From Bryobacter aggregatus MPL3 (GTDB lineage Bacteria > Acidobacteriota > Terriglobia > Bryobacterales > Bryobacteraceae), in assembly GCF_000702445.1 (NCBI RefSeq), contig NZ_JNIF01000003.1, forward strand, positions 558,001 to 622,000: 64,000 nt of DNA, read 5' to 3'. The notes beneath the pieces were generated by a model. It searched no databases. It was given only the letters and a program-made list of their open reading frames with translations, and had not been told where the DNA came from. Shown here in pieces: positions 18,233 through 27,281 of the stretch (the stretch's first letter is position 1; each line of letters opens with the position of its first letter). The translations under genes were made by a program, and so were the position numbers.

Positions 18233-18596
18233 CCTCATTGGGTCACTGGTCGCCGGGGAACCATGCCAGATGCTGCGGGATCATGCCACACGCGGTCTGG
18301 AGAATCATCCGCGAGTCGTACTGAATCTGGCGGGAGTCGACTACATTGATTCCAGCGGTCTGGGGATGCTCGTCAACTGTTTTTCCACCTTGGAGAAGGC
18401 GGGCGGCGGAATGCGCGTGCTGAGTCCGTCGGAACGCGACATGGAATTGATGGTGTTGACGAAACTGGCGACGGTATTCCAGGTTTTCGATGATGAGCAG
18501 GAAGCGGTCAACAGCTTCTTTCCGGAGCGTGAGATCAAGAAGTTTGACATTCTCAGCTTTGTACAGGAACAGCGGCGTTTGAAGGAAAAGCAGTAG
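18189..18596 (+). CDS. STAS-domain anti-sigma factor antagonist
   Basis: 135 residues with a STAS domain over residues 1-105. The phosphorylation-site motif DSSGLG is present at about 54-59, as in SpoIIAA/RsbV. A charged C-terminal tail (FVQEQRRLKEKQ) extends beyond the usual domain. Such proteins switch partners with an anti-sigma kinase in partner-switching cascades. No RsbW-like kinase or RsbU phosphatase is adjacent. Instead the gene overlaps the 3' end of a classical histidine kinase gene by 44 nt. The ATG at 18189 is the only start that gives the full STAS fold. Confidence 0.85.
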   Translation: MEIKERQREGIRILDLIGSLVAGEPCQMLRDHATRGLENHPRVVLNLAGVDYIDSSGLGMLVNCFSTLEKAGGGMRVLSPSERDMELMVLTKLATVFQVFDDEQEAVNSFFPEREIKKFDILSFVQEQRRLKEKQ

Positions 18597-18659
18597 CTTT
18601 CTGCTAGTGGCCAACGGCGAATCTGAGAAGATAAGAGACAGGAACTAGAACTCGCGAAG

Positions 18660-19160
18660 ATGGCATTGATTACAGATATTCTCAACAACGCGGCCGCTGT
18701 CGCCAAAGGCATGGGCGTCACGATCAAGGAGATGCTCCAGCCGACGGTGACGGAGAATTATCCCGATGCGCCCGCCGTGTTGCAGGAACGCTATCGCGGT
18801 GTGCACGTGCTGCAGCGCGACGAGAACGGGCTGGAAAAGTGTGTGGGCTGCTTCTTGTGCGCCGCCGCTTGCCCCGCAAACTGCATTTACATTGAAGCGG
18901 CCGAAAACACCGCCGAGGGCCGCATCAGCGGCGGCGAGCGCTATGCAAGCGTCTACAACATCGATTATTCCCGCTGCATCTTCTGCGGCTATTGCGTCGA
19001 GGCTTGCCCGACCGATGCAATCACCCATGGCCATGATTTCGAAATTGCCAGCTACAACACCTCCACACTGGTCTATCGCAAGGAACAATTGCTGACGCCG
19101 CTCCCTGCAAACTTCAAGCCGCTTGTGGTGAAAGAAGAAGCAAGCACCGGCGGCCATTAG
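18660..19160 (+). CDS. nuoI: NADH-quinone oxidoreductase subunit I (NuoI-like)
   Basis: 166 residues with two canonical 4Fe-4S motifs, CVGCFLCAAACP and CIFCGYCVEACP, in the spacing of NuoI clusters N6a and N6b, and the family hallmark ACPTDAITHGHDFE. NuoI is the peripheral-arm subunit that carries electrons toward the quinone site in Complex I. No other nuo gene is nearby; it stands between a STAS gene and a debranching enzyme gene. It may therefore be a second copy or part of a scattered nuo set. Confidence 0.9.
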   Translation: MALITDILNNAAAVAKGMGVTIKEMLQPTVTENYPDAPAVLQERYRGVHVLQRDENGLEKCVGCFLCAAACPANCIYIEAAENTAEGRISGGERYASVYNIDYSRCIFCGYCVEACPTDAITHGHDFEIASYNTSTLVYRKEQLLTPLPANFKPLVVKEEASTGGH

Positions 19161-19207
19161 GCCTTGCCGGACACCCGGACTCCGTCGGGGTTGTAGCATG
19201 GGCTTAT

Positions 19208-21151
19208 ATGCGCGCCGATTCTCTGATCGACGCTCCCGTTTGCCAAGACCTTTCGCAGTCAAGCCAACTGGAGTGGCTTGACACCAACCGGATGGGTGCT
19301 TATGCCATGGGCACCGTCGCGGGAATCCGCACCCGCCGTTACCATGGCCTTCTGAATTCCCCCCGCAAACCCGGAAGTCCGACTTACGTCTGGCTGAGCT
19401 GCCTCGAAGAAACACTGAGGATGGACGGCGAGCGCTACGAATTGGCGGCGCAAGATTACGCCGGTCTGGTACGCCCGCGTGGCTTTGAGCTGCTGGGCGA
19501 ATTCCGGCTGGGTCCCAATCCCACCTGGCTCTACCGTATCGGCGAAGCGACACTGCAAAAAGAAGTCATGCTGATCGACGGCATGCCTGCCGTTCTGGTG
19601 CGCTACTGCTGCTCAGAAGACGCGGACTTGGAAGTGCGGCCCTTTTTTGCAGGACGCCCTCATCATGAGCTCGTACAAGCAGCCACGGCCGGAGATTGGT
19701 CCATCGAACACACCTGGGATCAAGTCCGGATCCATGGCCGCAACGGGTCGCTTCACTTGCGAAGCGACGCCCGCGAATTCCAGGAAGACGCGCACTGGTA
19801 TCACCGCTTTCAATATGCTGTCGAGCTGCAACGAGGCCTCGATCACCAGGAGGACCTCTGGACTCCGGGCCTGCTGCATTTCCATCTGCGTGCCGATACC
19901 TGGGCCTATTTCGTATGCGGCCTTGAGGATGTTGGCGCGCTCGATCCCCTACAAGTGATGCGCTGGGTGGAGGCCAAAGAGAATCGTTTCCCGACGCCTG
20001 CCAGCCCTGCCGCCAAACTCAGCAACGCCGCCGAACACTTCATCTTCGAGCAGGCGGGCAGACGTAGTGTCATCGCCGGATTCCCCTGGTTCACCGACTG
20101 GGGCCGGGACACTTTCATCGCTCTGCCCGGGCTCTTTCTCGCTCGCGGCAAAATCGAAGCGGCCGCCGCAGTGATCGACGGGTTCCTGACGCTGCGGCAC
20201 GAGGGCCTGATTCCCAATCGCATCACCGATGACGGTCAAACTCCTGAGTACAACTCCGTAGACGCCACCCTGTGGCTCTACATTGCAGTATGGGAGTGGC
20301 TGCAGGCCGGAGGGAATCGCGAAGTCTTCCAGGACCGCTTCTATGCGCCCATGCGCGACATGCTGCTCACCATGGCACGGGGAACGATCCATTCCATCGC
20401 CTGCGACCCGAACGATGGGTTGCTCACGGAGGGCTCCGCCGACACCCAGTTGACCTGGATGGATGCCCGCTGGAATGGCATCGCCATTACGCCCCGTTAC
20501 GGCAAGGCCGTGGAAATCAACGCACTCTGGTACAACGCGCTGCGCTTGATGACGGAATGGGCGCGTGAGCGGGGAGAGTTCACAACGGAAGTCCGGTTCG
20601 GAGAAATGGCCAACCGGGCCATCAGCGGCTTTACTCGCTCGTTCTGGAACCCCAGCAAGGCTTGTCTCTACGATGTGATTCGCCCGGACTTCGCCGATGG
20701 ACGCGTGCGCCCAAATCAGTTGTTCGCGCTCTCGCTTCCCTTCCCGCTGGCCATCCGCAGCAAGGCGGAATCGATCCTCCAAGTCGTAGACCAGCAGTTG
20801 CTAACGCCATTCGGATTGCGCACCCTCGCACCGGGTGAAGAAGACTACGAGGGACGCTATGAGGGCGGGCCAGAATCGCGCGATCGCGCCTACCACCAGG
20901 GAACCGTCTGGCCGTGGTTGTTCGGTCCCTATGGGCGAGCCTGTCTGCGTGTGCGGCGCGAAACCGGCCCCGAGCGGGAGCGCCTGCGTAGCCTGCTGCA
21001 GCCGCTGTTGCAGCACATGGGACGGGGTTGCCTGGGCCAGCTTCCCGAGGTCTTCGACGGGGATGCGCCCCATCGTCCCGGCGGAACTCCGGCACAAGCG
21101 TGGAGTGTTGCGGAAATTCTCTGGCTGCTCGAAAAAGAACTGGCATCCTAG
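19208..21151 (+). CDS. Glycogen debranching enzyme / amylo-alpha-1,6-glucosidase (GH133-type)
   Basis: 647 residues. The N-terminal glycogen-debranching domain (about 15-230, with NRMGAYAMGTVAGIRTRRYHGLL) precedes the (alpha/alpha)6 amylo-1,6-glucosidase domain (about 270-640). That domain has FPWFTDWGRDTFIALPGL, the conserved segment holding an essential acidic residue, and the end signature AYHQGTVWPWLFGPY. It is predicted to hydrolyse alpha-1,6 branch points of glycogen or limit dextrins in the cytoplasm. The gene is followed 5 nt later by an MFS exporter gene and probably heads an operon that runs through phosphatase and sulfatase genes, an association without an obvious pathway logic. 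Confidence 0.9.
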   Translation: MRADSLIDAPVCQDLSQSSQLEWLDTNRMGAYAMGTVAGIRTRRYHGLLNSPRKPGSPTYVWLSCLEETLRMDGERYELAAQDYAGLVRPRGFELLGEFRLGPNPTWLYRIGEATLQKEVMLIDGMPAVLVRYCCSEDADLEVRPFFAGRPHHELVQAATAGDWSIEHTWDQVRIHGRNGSLHLRSDAREFQEDAHWYHRFQYAVELQRGLDHQEDLWTPGLLHFHLRADTWAYFVCGLEDVGALDPLQVMRWVEAKENRFPTPASPAAKLSNAAEHFIFEQAGRRSVIAGFPWFTDWGRDTFIALPGLFLARGKIEAAAAVIDGFLTLRHEGLIPNRITDDGQTPEYNSVDATLWLYIAVWEWLQAGGNREVFQDRFYAPMRDMLLTMARGTIHSIACDPNDGLLTEGSADTQLTWMDARWNGIAITPRYGKAVEINALWYNALRLMTEWARERGEFTTEVRFGEMANRAISGFTRSFWNPSKACLYDVIRPDFADGRVRPNQLFALSLPFPLAIRSKAESILQVVDQQLLTPFGLRTLAPGEEDYEGRYEGGPESRDRAYHQGTVWPWLFGPYGRACLRVRRETGPERERLRSLLQPLLQHMGRGCLGQLPEVFDGDAPHRPGGTPAQAWSVAEILWLLEKELAS

Positions 21152-21156
21152 AAAGA

Positions 21157-22368
21157 GTGTCTGATCTGACGAAAGCCAATAACCGCGCCTTAGCGCTGGT
21201 TTACGCCACCATTTTCCTCGATGTTTTAGGGTTGGGCGTACTGATTCCAGTGCTGCCTTATTACGCGCAGCGGTTCTCGGCCGACGCCATGACGGTGGGC
21301 TTGCTGAGTGCCGTATTTTCGGTTGCACAATTCACCTCGAGTCCGCTGCTCGGAGCGATCAGCGATCGCTATGGCAGACGTCGGGTGATCCTGGCCAATA
21401 TCCTCGGTTCGGCCTTTGGCTACTTTCTATTCGGCTGGGCCTCCACGCTCTGGGTATTGATGCTGGCGCGTGTCATCGAAGGCGTGACTGGAGGCAGCAT
21501 CTCCACAGCACAGGCCTATATCGCCGACGTGACGCCACCAGAAGATCGCATGAAGCGCTTTGGACTGATCGGCGCCGTCTTCGGGGTGGGCTTTATCATC
21601 GGACCCGCCTTTGGCGGCTTTCTCAGCAGCTATAGCCTGGCAATGCCCGCCTATGCCGCCGGAAGCTTATGCCTGGCCGCAGCCATTTTCGGATACTTTA
21701 TGCTGCCCGAAAGCCTGCCTGTGGAGCGCCGGATCCAGACACCGCTGCGGCTCGCCGACGCGAACCCGATCCGGCAGATTGCCGCTGCATTGCAGCGCGA
21801 TTCCATCCGCGCCATCCTCTTCGCCATCTTTGCGGTGAATGTCGCCTTCAGCGCGCTGCAATCGAACTTCGCCTTCTTCACCATGAAACGATTCGGCATG
21901 GGGCCACAGCAGAACGCCTGGATCTTCGTCTATATCGGAGTACTCAGCGTGCTGATGCAAGGTGTTGTCGTCAGGCGCCTGCCCAAGCACTGGAATCCGC
22001 TCTCGCTGTGCATTACCGGACTGATCGGAACGGCCATTGGCTTACTCGGGATTTCGTTCTCACAAGAGGAATGGCAGTTGTTTCCGTCAATCGCCGTCAT
22101 GGCATTTGGAAATGGAGTGGCCGCCCCGATGCTGACGGCGCTGGTCTCCCGGCGTGTCGGCGCCAGCGAGCAAGGAACGGTGCTCGGATCGACCCAATCG
22201 ATTCTGAGTTCCACCCGCATTGTCGGGCCCATCTTTGCCGGCTATGTGTTCGACGCCTTTGGAAGCGGAGCCCCCTACTGGATGGGCGCGATTCTGGTGG
22301 TAGCCGGAGTCGCAATTGTGGCGGGAGCCCCTTCTGAAACTGCATTGAAACAGGCATCCAGCGCATAA
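21157..22368 (+). CDS. MFS transporter, TetA/multidrug-like
   Basis: 403 residues with about 12 transmembrane segments. The MFS motif A is clear ([14 protein letters not shown], loop 2-3), and the first helix has [20 protein letters not shown], typical of the TCR/Tet group of drug:H+ antiporters. The GTG at 21157, 5 nt after the upstream stop, gives a normal N-terminus; an upstream in-frame extension lies inside the debranching gene and is not used. Its TAA overlaps the ATG of the next gene by one base. Substrate unknown. Confidence 0.85.
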   Translation: MSDLTKANNRALALVYATIFLDVLGLGVLIPVLPYYAQRFSADAMTVGLLSAVFSVAQFTSSPLLGAISDRYGRRRVILANILGSAFGYFLFGWASTLWVLMLARVIEGVTGGSISTAQAYIADVTPPEDRMKRFGLIGAVFGVGFIIGPAFGGFLSSYSLAMPAYAAGSLCLAAAIFGYFMLPESLPVERRIQTPLRLADANPIRQIAAALQRDSIRAILFAIFAVNVAFSALQSNFAFFTMKRFGMGPQQNAWIFVYIGVLSVLMQGVVVRRLPKHWNPLSLCITGLIGTAIGLLGISFSQEEWQLFPSIAVMAFGNGVAAPMLTALVSRRVGASEQGTVLGSTQSILSSTRIVGPIFAGYVFDAFGSGAPYWMGAILVVAGVAIVAGAPSETALKQASSA

Positions 22369-23882
22369 TGGCGAGTATGATTCGCCGCCAGTTTCTCGCG
22401 AGCCTTGCCGCCGCCAGCTTGAATCCGCTTCGGAGCGCACCGCGCTTCAAGAAAGACCCCTTCACCCTTGGAATCTGCTCCGGCGACCCGATTGCCGATG
22501 GCATCGTACTTTGGACCCGTCTCGCCCTCGATCCGCTCGACGGCGGTGGCATGGGCCAGGACAGTCATCAGGTGGACTGGATCGTGGCCGAAGACGAAGG
22601 GCTGAAGAAAATCGTCAAGCGCGGCACAGAAACGGCGACGCCGCAGTTTGCCCATACCGTGCATGCCGACGTGCGCGGCTTGAAGCCCGGCCATTGGTAT
22701 TGGTATCAGTTCCGCTGCGGCGGTGTCGAAACCAAGGTGGGGCGCACCAGGACCGCTCCGGCTGCCGGCAGCAACGACCCGCTGCGCTTTGCCTTTGCCA
22801 GTTGCCAGCACTACGAAACCGGCTATTACACCGCCTACCAGCACATGGCGAAAGAAGATCTGGATCTGATCGTCCATCTCGGCGACTACATCTACGAGGG
22901 TGGGCCAGGGAAAGACCGTCCGCGCCTCCACAATTCGGCCGAGATCAAGTCGCTGAACGACTACCGCAACCGCTACGCGCTCTATCGCAGCGACGAACAC
23001 TTGCGCAAGGCACATGAGCTGTTTCCCTGGATCGTCACCTGGGACGATCACGAAGTCGACAACAACTACGCAAACGATATCGCCGAAGACAACGCGCCGC
23101 GCGATCAGTTTCTCGAACGCCGTTCCAACGCCTACCAGGCCTACTACGAGAACATGCCGCTGCGGAAGACCTCGCTGCCGCGCGGTTCCAGCCTCGACCT
23201 CTATCGCACCCTCGACTTCGGAAAGACCGCCCGCTTCCACGTTCTCGACACCCGGCAATACCGCAGCGATCAGCCTTGTGGCGATGGCCGCAAACCCCAA
23301 TGCGCCGCCGCATTGAGCCCGGCCCAGACCATGCTTGGCGACCGCCAGGAGAAATGGCTGATGGACAAACTAAAGTCTTCGAGGCAAACCTGGAACGTGC
23401 TTGCCAATCAGGTGATGTTCGCCAAGATGGATGTCAAGCAAGGCGATGGCGCGGAGTATTCGATGGACCAGTGGAGCGGCTATGAAGTCCCCCGCCAACG
23501 CCTGTGCAAGTTCTTTGACGAGGCCAAACCGAACAACCCGGTGGTGATCACTGGCGATATCCATTCAAGTTGGGTGAGCGAGATTAAGTCGGACTTCAAC
23601 CGGCCCGAGAGCCGCAATGTCGGAGTCGAATTTGTGGGAACTTCAATCACTTCGTCCGGGGACGGCGTAGAAGTTCCGGCAGCCGAAGCCGCCTTTAAGA
23701 AAGACAATCCACATCTGAAATTCTTCCTCGCCAAGCGCGGCTATGTCAGTTGCGCCGTGACGGCGAAGTCATGGGAAAGCGCCTATCGCGTCGTACCGGT
23801 CGTAAGTACACCGAATGGAGCGATCGAGACGCGCGCAAAGTTCCGCGTCGAAGCAGGCACCAACCGCATCGAGCGTGTATGA
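22368..23882 (+). CDS. Alkaline phosphatase D (PhoD)-family metallophosphatase
   Basis: 504 residues, Tat-type leader (MIRRQFLASLAAAS), then a fibronectin-like PhoD N-terminal domain (about 28-130) and the metallophosphatase core. Metal-binding blocks HLGDYIYEGG, TWDDHEVDNNYAND and VITGDIHSSW are all present. PhoD enzymes are secreted phosphomonoesterases or phosphodiesterases that use Ca2+ and Fe3+. It is translated in overlap with the MFS gene upstream (TAATG) and overlaps the sulfatase downstream (ATGA), so this is a tightly coupled operon. A second ATG at 22377 could also serve as start. Confidence 0.92.
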   Translation: MASMIRRQFLASLAAASLNPLRSAPRFKKDPFTLGICSGDPIADGIVLWTRLALDPLDGGGMGQDSHQVDWIVAEDEGLKKIVKRGTETATPQFAHTVHADVRGLKPGHWYWYQFRCGGVETKVGRTRTAPAAGSNDPLRFAFASCQHYETGYYTAYQHMAKEDLDLIVHLGDYIYEGGPGKDRPRLHNSAEIKSLNDYRNRYALYRSDEHLRKAHELFPWIVTWDDHEVDNNYANDIAEDNAPRDQFLERRSNAYQAYYENMPLRKTSLPRGSSLDLYRTLDFGKTARFHVLDTRQYRSDQPCGDGRKPQCAAALSPAQTMLGDRQEKWLMDKLKSSRQTWNVLANQVMFAKMDVKQGDGAEYSMDQWSGYEVPRQRLCKFFDEAKPNNPVVITGDIHSSWVSEIKSDFNRPESRNVGVEFVGTSITSSGDGVEVPAAEAAFKKDNPHLKFFLAKRGYVSCAVTAKSWESAYRVVPVVSTPNGAIETRAKFRVEAGTNRIERV

Positions 23883-25735
23883 AGCGTAGAGAATTTTTGG
23901 GAACGGCGGCTGGGGCCTTCGCGCAGGCCGAAACGCCCTCGCGCCCCAATATTCTCTGGCTCACTTGTGAAGACATGAGCCCGAATCTGGGCTGTTACGG
24001 AGACCCGGTAGCGAAGACTCCCGCCATCGATCGCTTCGCCGCGCGCAGCCTTCGTTACCGGAATGTTTGGTCCTGCGCCCCAGTCTGTGCCCCGGCGCGG
24101 ACCACCATCATCAGCGGCATGTATCCAACGGCGACGGGCTCCGAAAACATGCGCTGCCTGTCCAAGATGGCGCCCGGACAGGCCATGTTTCCGCAACTGC
24201 TACGCGAAGCAGGCTACTACACATCGAACAACGCGAAAGAGGATTACAACCTCGCGCTGAGCGGCAAGGTCTGGGATGAAAGCTCCCCGCAAGCCCATTG
24301 GCGCAAGCGCAGCGGACAACAACCTTTCTTTAGCGTGTTCAACTTTCTGATCACGCATGAAAGCCAGATCCGGTCCCGGCCGCACAAGCGCAAGCAGGAC
24401 CCGCGCAAGGTCCGGATTCCAGCCTATCTGCCGGACCTCCCCGAGATCCGTCAGGATTGGGCGCAGTACTACGACCGCATCGCTGAAATGGACGGCATGG
24501 TCCAACGCACCCTCGACGAACTCCAAGCCGACGGCCTCGCGGACACCACGATTGTAATGTTCTACTCGGACCACGGCGCAGGGATGCCACGCTCCAAACG
24601 TTGGCCCTACAACTCCGGGTTGCAGGTACCGATGATCGTTCACATACCCGCAGCCTTTCGCCATCTGGCGCCCCAGGATTACAAAGGAGGAGCGTGGAGT
24701 GAGCGGATGGTCAGCTTTGTGGATCTCGCCCCAACCTTGCTCAGCCTGGCGGGCGTCCCCAAGCCGGATTATCACCAGGGCTTTGCCTTTCTCGGGAACA
24801 AGATCGAAGACGAACAGGAATACATCTACGGCTTCCGGGGCCGCATGGATGAGCGCATCGATCTCGTGCGTAGCGTACGCGACAAGCGTTATGTCTACAT
24901 CCGCAACTACATGCCGCATCGCATCTACGGCCAGCATCTGGCCTATATGTTCGAGATGCCGACCACGCGCAAGTGGAAAGAAGCCTTCGAGGCAGGCAAG
25001 ACGACCGACGAGCAGAGTCACTTCTGGAAGACCAAAGCGAGCGAAGAGCTCTACGATCTGGACAACGATCGCGATGAGGTCCACAACCTCGCCTACCGGC
25101 CCAATGCCGAACAGAAACAGGCCCTCGCTAGACTCCGTGCCGCGCAACATTCCCTGGCCCGGCGCATCCGGGATGTCGGTTTTCTCCCCGAGCATGAGAT
25201 GTATGAGCGGTCACGCGCCGACGCGCCATTCACCATGGCGCAAGACCAGACTCGCTATGCCGCATCACGAGTGATCAACGCCGCCGACCTGGCAACGCTC
25301 CCGCAACCACCTTCGCCCGCAGTGCTGCGAACCTATCTTGGTGATGGAGACAGCGGAGTGCGCTACTGGTGTGCGCTAGGCCTTCTCCGGCAAGGCCTGC
25401 CGGCAGTTGAGATGGCCGCCGAAGGGCTCCGGATGTGCCTGCATGACCCGTCGCTGAGTGTCCGCATGGTGGCGGCCGAAGCCTTGGCCCGCTACGGCAC
25501 CGCAGAGGACGTCGATCCGGCCATTGAGCGTCTGTTAAGCACCGCACATGCCGAGGTGAACGATGTCTATATTGCGATTGCAGCGCTCAACGCGCTGACG
25601 GAAATTGGCGCGGCAAAGCTAAAGCCTTACCACGCCAAAATCGCACTTTTGCCGCTCGAAACCTCGAGAGTCAATGAGCGGATGAAAGGGTATCTGGGAG
25701 ATCTGATCCGGCATCTGCACCAGATCAGCGCCTAA
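23879..25735 (+). CDS. Sulfatase with C-terminal HEAT-like repeats
   Basis: 618 residues; the ATG overlaps the PhoD stop (ATGA). Tat-type leader MKRREFLGTAAGAF. The sulfatase core has metal ligands in NILWLTCEDMSPNLGCYGD, the formylglycine motif CAPAR (Cys70, C-x-P-x-R) and a second metal site in MFYSDHGAGMPRSK. After about residue 470 come alpha-helical repeats (DSGVRYWCALGLLRQG and LSVRMVAAEALARYG), a HEAT-like tail found in some planctomycete and acidobacterial sulfatases. It is predicted to remove sulfate esters from carbohydrates outside the cytoplasm, if a formylglycine-generating enzyme is present elsewhere. Substrate unknown. Confidence 0.9.
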   Translation: MKRREFLGTAAGAFAQAETPSRPNILWLTCEDMSPNLGCYGDPVAKTPAIDRFAARSLRYRNVWSCAPVCAPARTTIISGMYPTATGSENMRCLSKMAPGQAMFPQLLREAGYYTSNNAKEDYNLALSGKVWDESSPQAHWRKRSGQQPFFSVFNFLITHESQIRSRPHKRKQDPRKVRIPAYLPDLPEIRQDWAQYYDRIAEMDGMVQRTLDELQADGLADTTIVMFYSDHGAGMPRSKRWPYNSGLQVPMIVHIPAAFRHLAPQDYKGGAWSERMVSFVDLAPTLLSLAGVPKPDYHQGFAFLGNKIEDEQEYIYGFRGRMDERIDLVRSVRDKRYVYIRNYMPHRIYGQHLAYMFEMPTTRKWKEAFEAGKTTDEQSHFWKTKASEELYDLDNDRDEVHNLAYRPNAEQKQALARLRAAQHSLARRIRDVGFLPEHEMYERSRADAPFTMAQDQTRYAASRVINAADLATLPQPPSPAVLRTYLGDGDSGVRYWCALGLLRQGLPAVEMAAEGLRMCLHDPSLSVRMVAAEALARYGTAEDVDPAIERLLSTAHAEVNDVYIAIAALNALTEIGAAKLKPYHAKIALLPLETSRVNERMKGYLGDLIRHLHQISA

Positions 25736-25736
25736 T

Positions 25737-26270
25737 TCAGGCGACCTTCTTCGACTTCTTTTCTTCACTTTTCGATTCGGTTTCATCCAGCTCGAAATGC
25801 GATTCAATGAACCAGAGCTTGAGATCGACCGCGCGGCTGATCTCTGTAAATAAATCCGCGGTCGTTTTATCCCCGGCGTCGTCCGCCGCATCGATGTTGT
25901 CGTGAATCATCTTGGCGTAGGCCGCAAAACTGGTTGCGATCGCATGGAGATGTTCTTCCCCATGAGCGATCCCCAGCGGATATTCTTTGAGCGGCGACGC
26001 AGCAGCCGCCTGCCGCAAGGTTCCATTGACTTCGCCCCCCAGTTGTCCGGCCCGCTCGGCAATTTCATCTGAGAACGGAAGCACTGCTTCTGCAACAGAA
26101 TCAAAGAGCAAGTGGAGTGTATTGAAGCGCGGTCCACGTACGTTCCAGTGAGCCTGTTTGGCTTGGGTATAAAGATCCATTGAGGCCGCAAGACTTTTCT
26201 GGAGCATATCAGTCATCTTCTTGCGTACCTCAAGCGGCAGTTCGTTCATGGTTTTAATAATTCGGCTCAT
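25737..26270 (-). CDS. dps: Dps-family DNA-protection ferritin
   Basis: 177 residues with a four-helix ferritin-like fold. The inter-subunit ferroxidase ligands are seen in the usual order: His41 (QAHWNVRG), His53, and the acidic residues of FSDEIAERAGQLGG. The C-terminal tail is lysine/serine-rich (about 160-177), a feature that in other Dps proteins helps DNA binding. It oxidises Fe2+ with peroxide and stores iron in a 12-mer shell. It converges with the sulfatase gene (1 nt between stops) and is divergent from the DUF892 stress gene. Confidence 0.93.
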   Translation of the reverse strand: MSRIIKTMNELPLEVRKKMTDMLQKSLAASMDLYTQAKQAHWNVRGPRFNTLHLLFDSVAEAVLPFSDEIAERAGQLGGEVNGTLRQAAAASPLKEYPLGIAHGEEHLHAIATSFAAYAKMIHDNIDAADDAGDKTTADLFTEISRAVDLKLWFIESHFELDETESKSEEKKSKKVA

Positions 26271-26448
26271 GCGCTTTCTCGTTGCACGTTCAGTTCCACG
26301 CCGCTCCTATCCAAAAATTCCCACCAGCCGGGTGAAAAAGTAAGAATCGGGGAAGCACCTAGTAACTTTTTCTACTGCGCAAGAGTGATTTAGCCACATT
26401 TTTCATTTGGCCGATGACTTGCAACAAGTGATGACATGAGGGCGATGA
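26271..26448. promoter_or_regulatory. Divergent control region between dps and the DUF892 gene
   Basis: A 178-bp A/T-richer spacer with divergent stress genes on both sides. A GAGGG at 26438-26442 is a good ribosome-binding site for the ATG at 26449. A small perfect inverted repeat, ACTTG-CAA-CAAGT, lies at about 26417-26429 and could be a protein-binding site. No consensus promoter stands out. Confidence 0.4.
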
Positions 26449-26949
26449 ATGGCGATTGAGACCATCCATGACTTATTGATCACTGAAATTCGAGATCTCT
26501 ACAGTACCGAGCAACAACTCGTCCCGTTGCTCGGAAGGATGGAATCAGCCGCTTGTAACAATCAACTCAGGCTTGCCTTTGCCAAGCACCGGCAGGACAC
26601 GCTGGAACAAATCGAGCGGCTCGAATCGATTCTGCAGCTCATGAATCTTCGTCACGAAGGAAATTCGTCGCTGGCCATGAACGGATTGATCCTCCGGATG
26701 AAAGCCGCTATTGCCGAATCCATGCCCGAATCCGTGAAGGATCTGGCCCTGGTCGCAGCAGCACAGCAAATTGAACACGTGGAGATGTCTGCGTATAGTT
26801 CTGCACATATTCTCTCTTACACGCTTGGCTTGGACGAGGTTACGAATCTTCTGCAAGAGAACTTGGAGCAGGAGGAGCAGGCCGACATGATTCTCTCAGA
26901 AATCTCCGCAGCCATCCTGGTTGCGGCAGGAAAACCACTGGAGGTTTAA
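26449..26949 (+). CDS. DUF892 (YciE/YciF) ferritin-like protein
   Basis: 166 residues: helical DUF892 domain starting with the typical TIHDLLITEIRDLYSTEQQLV and carrying ferritin-like Glu/His pairs (QQIEHVEMSAYSSA and ENLEQEEQAD) that can form a di-iron site. Family members are induced by osmotic, oxidative or stationary-phase stress; the catalytic activity is not settled. It starts an operon with a BON protein (3 nt gap) and a glycine-rich stress protein. Confidence 0.88.
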   Translation: MAIETIHDLLITEIRDLYSTEQQLVPLLGRMESAACNNQLRLAFAKHRQDTLEQIERLESILQLMNLRHEGNSSLAMNGLILRMKAAIAESMPESVKDLALVAAAQQIEHVEMSAYSSAHILSYTLGLDEVTNLLQENLEQEEQADMILSEISAAILVAAGKPLEV

Positions 26950-26952
26950 GTG

Positions 26953-27252
26953 ATGCGTAGACTCATCGCACATCTTGCGTTTGTGGCAGCTTTGCCACTC
27001 TTTGCACAAACAGCGCAGGATCAAAGCAACAAAAAGCCCGATGTCGAGACCACTCGCAGCATTCGCCGTGAAATTACCAAAACGGAGGGAATGTCGATTG
27101 ATGCCAAAAACATCAAGATCATTACCAAAGGTGGAGTGGTTACTCTCCGAGGCAGAGTGAAATCTGCGGAAGAGAAAGAAAAGGTTGAAACCATCGCCAG
27201 GAAAGACGCGGGCGCGAACACGGTCAACAGCGAACTCGAGATCGCGAAGTAA
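26953..27252 (+). CDS. Secreted single-BON-domain protein
   Basis: 99 residues: signal peptide (MRRLIAHLAFVAALPLFAQ) then one BON domain (about 33-99) with IKIITKGGVVTLRGRVKSA. BON domains bind phospholipid and occur in OsmY-like periplasmic stress proteins. The ATG at 26953 is preferred to the GTG just before it. It lies directly downstream of DUF892 and is probably co-induced under envelope stress. Confidence 0.85.
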   Translation: MRRLIAHLAFVAALPLFAQTAQDQSNKKPDVETTRSIRREITKTEGMSIDAKNIKIITKGGVVTLRGRVKSAEEKEKVETIARKDAGANTVNSELEIAK

Positions 27253-27281
27253 CAAATTTCGAAAAAGGGTAGGAGAACACA

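Noticed and set aside
19161-19207. Possible hairpin after nuoI (CCGGAC...GTCGGGG) as terminator
   Set aside because: Weak stem and no T-run.
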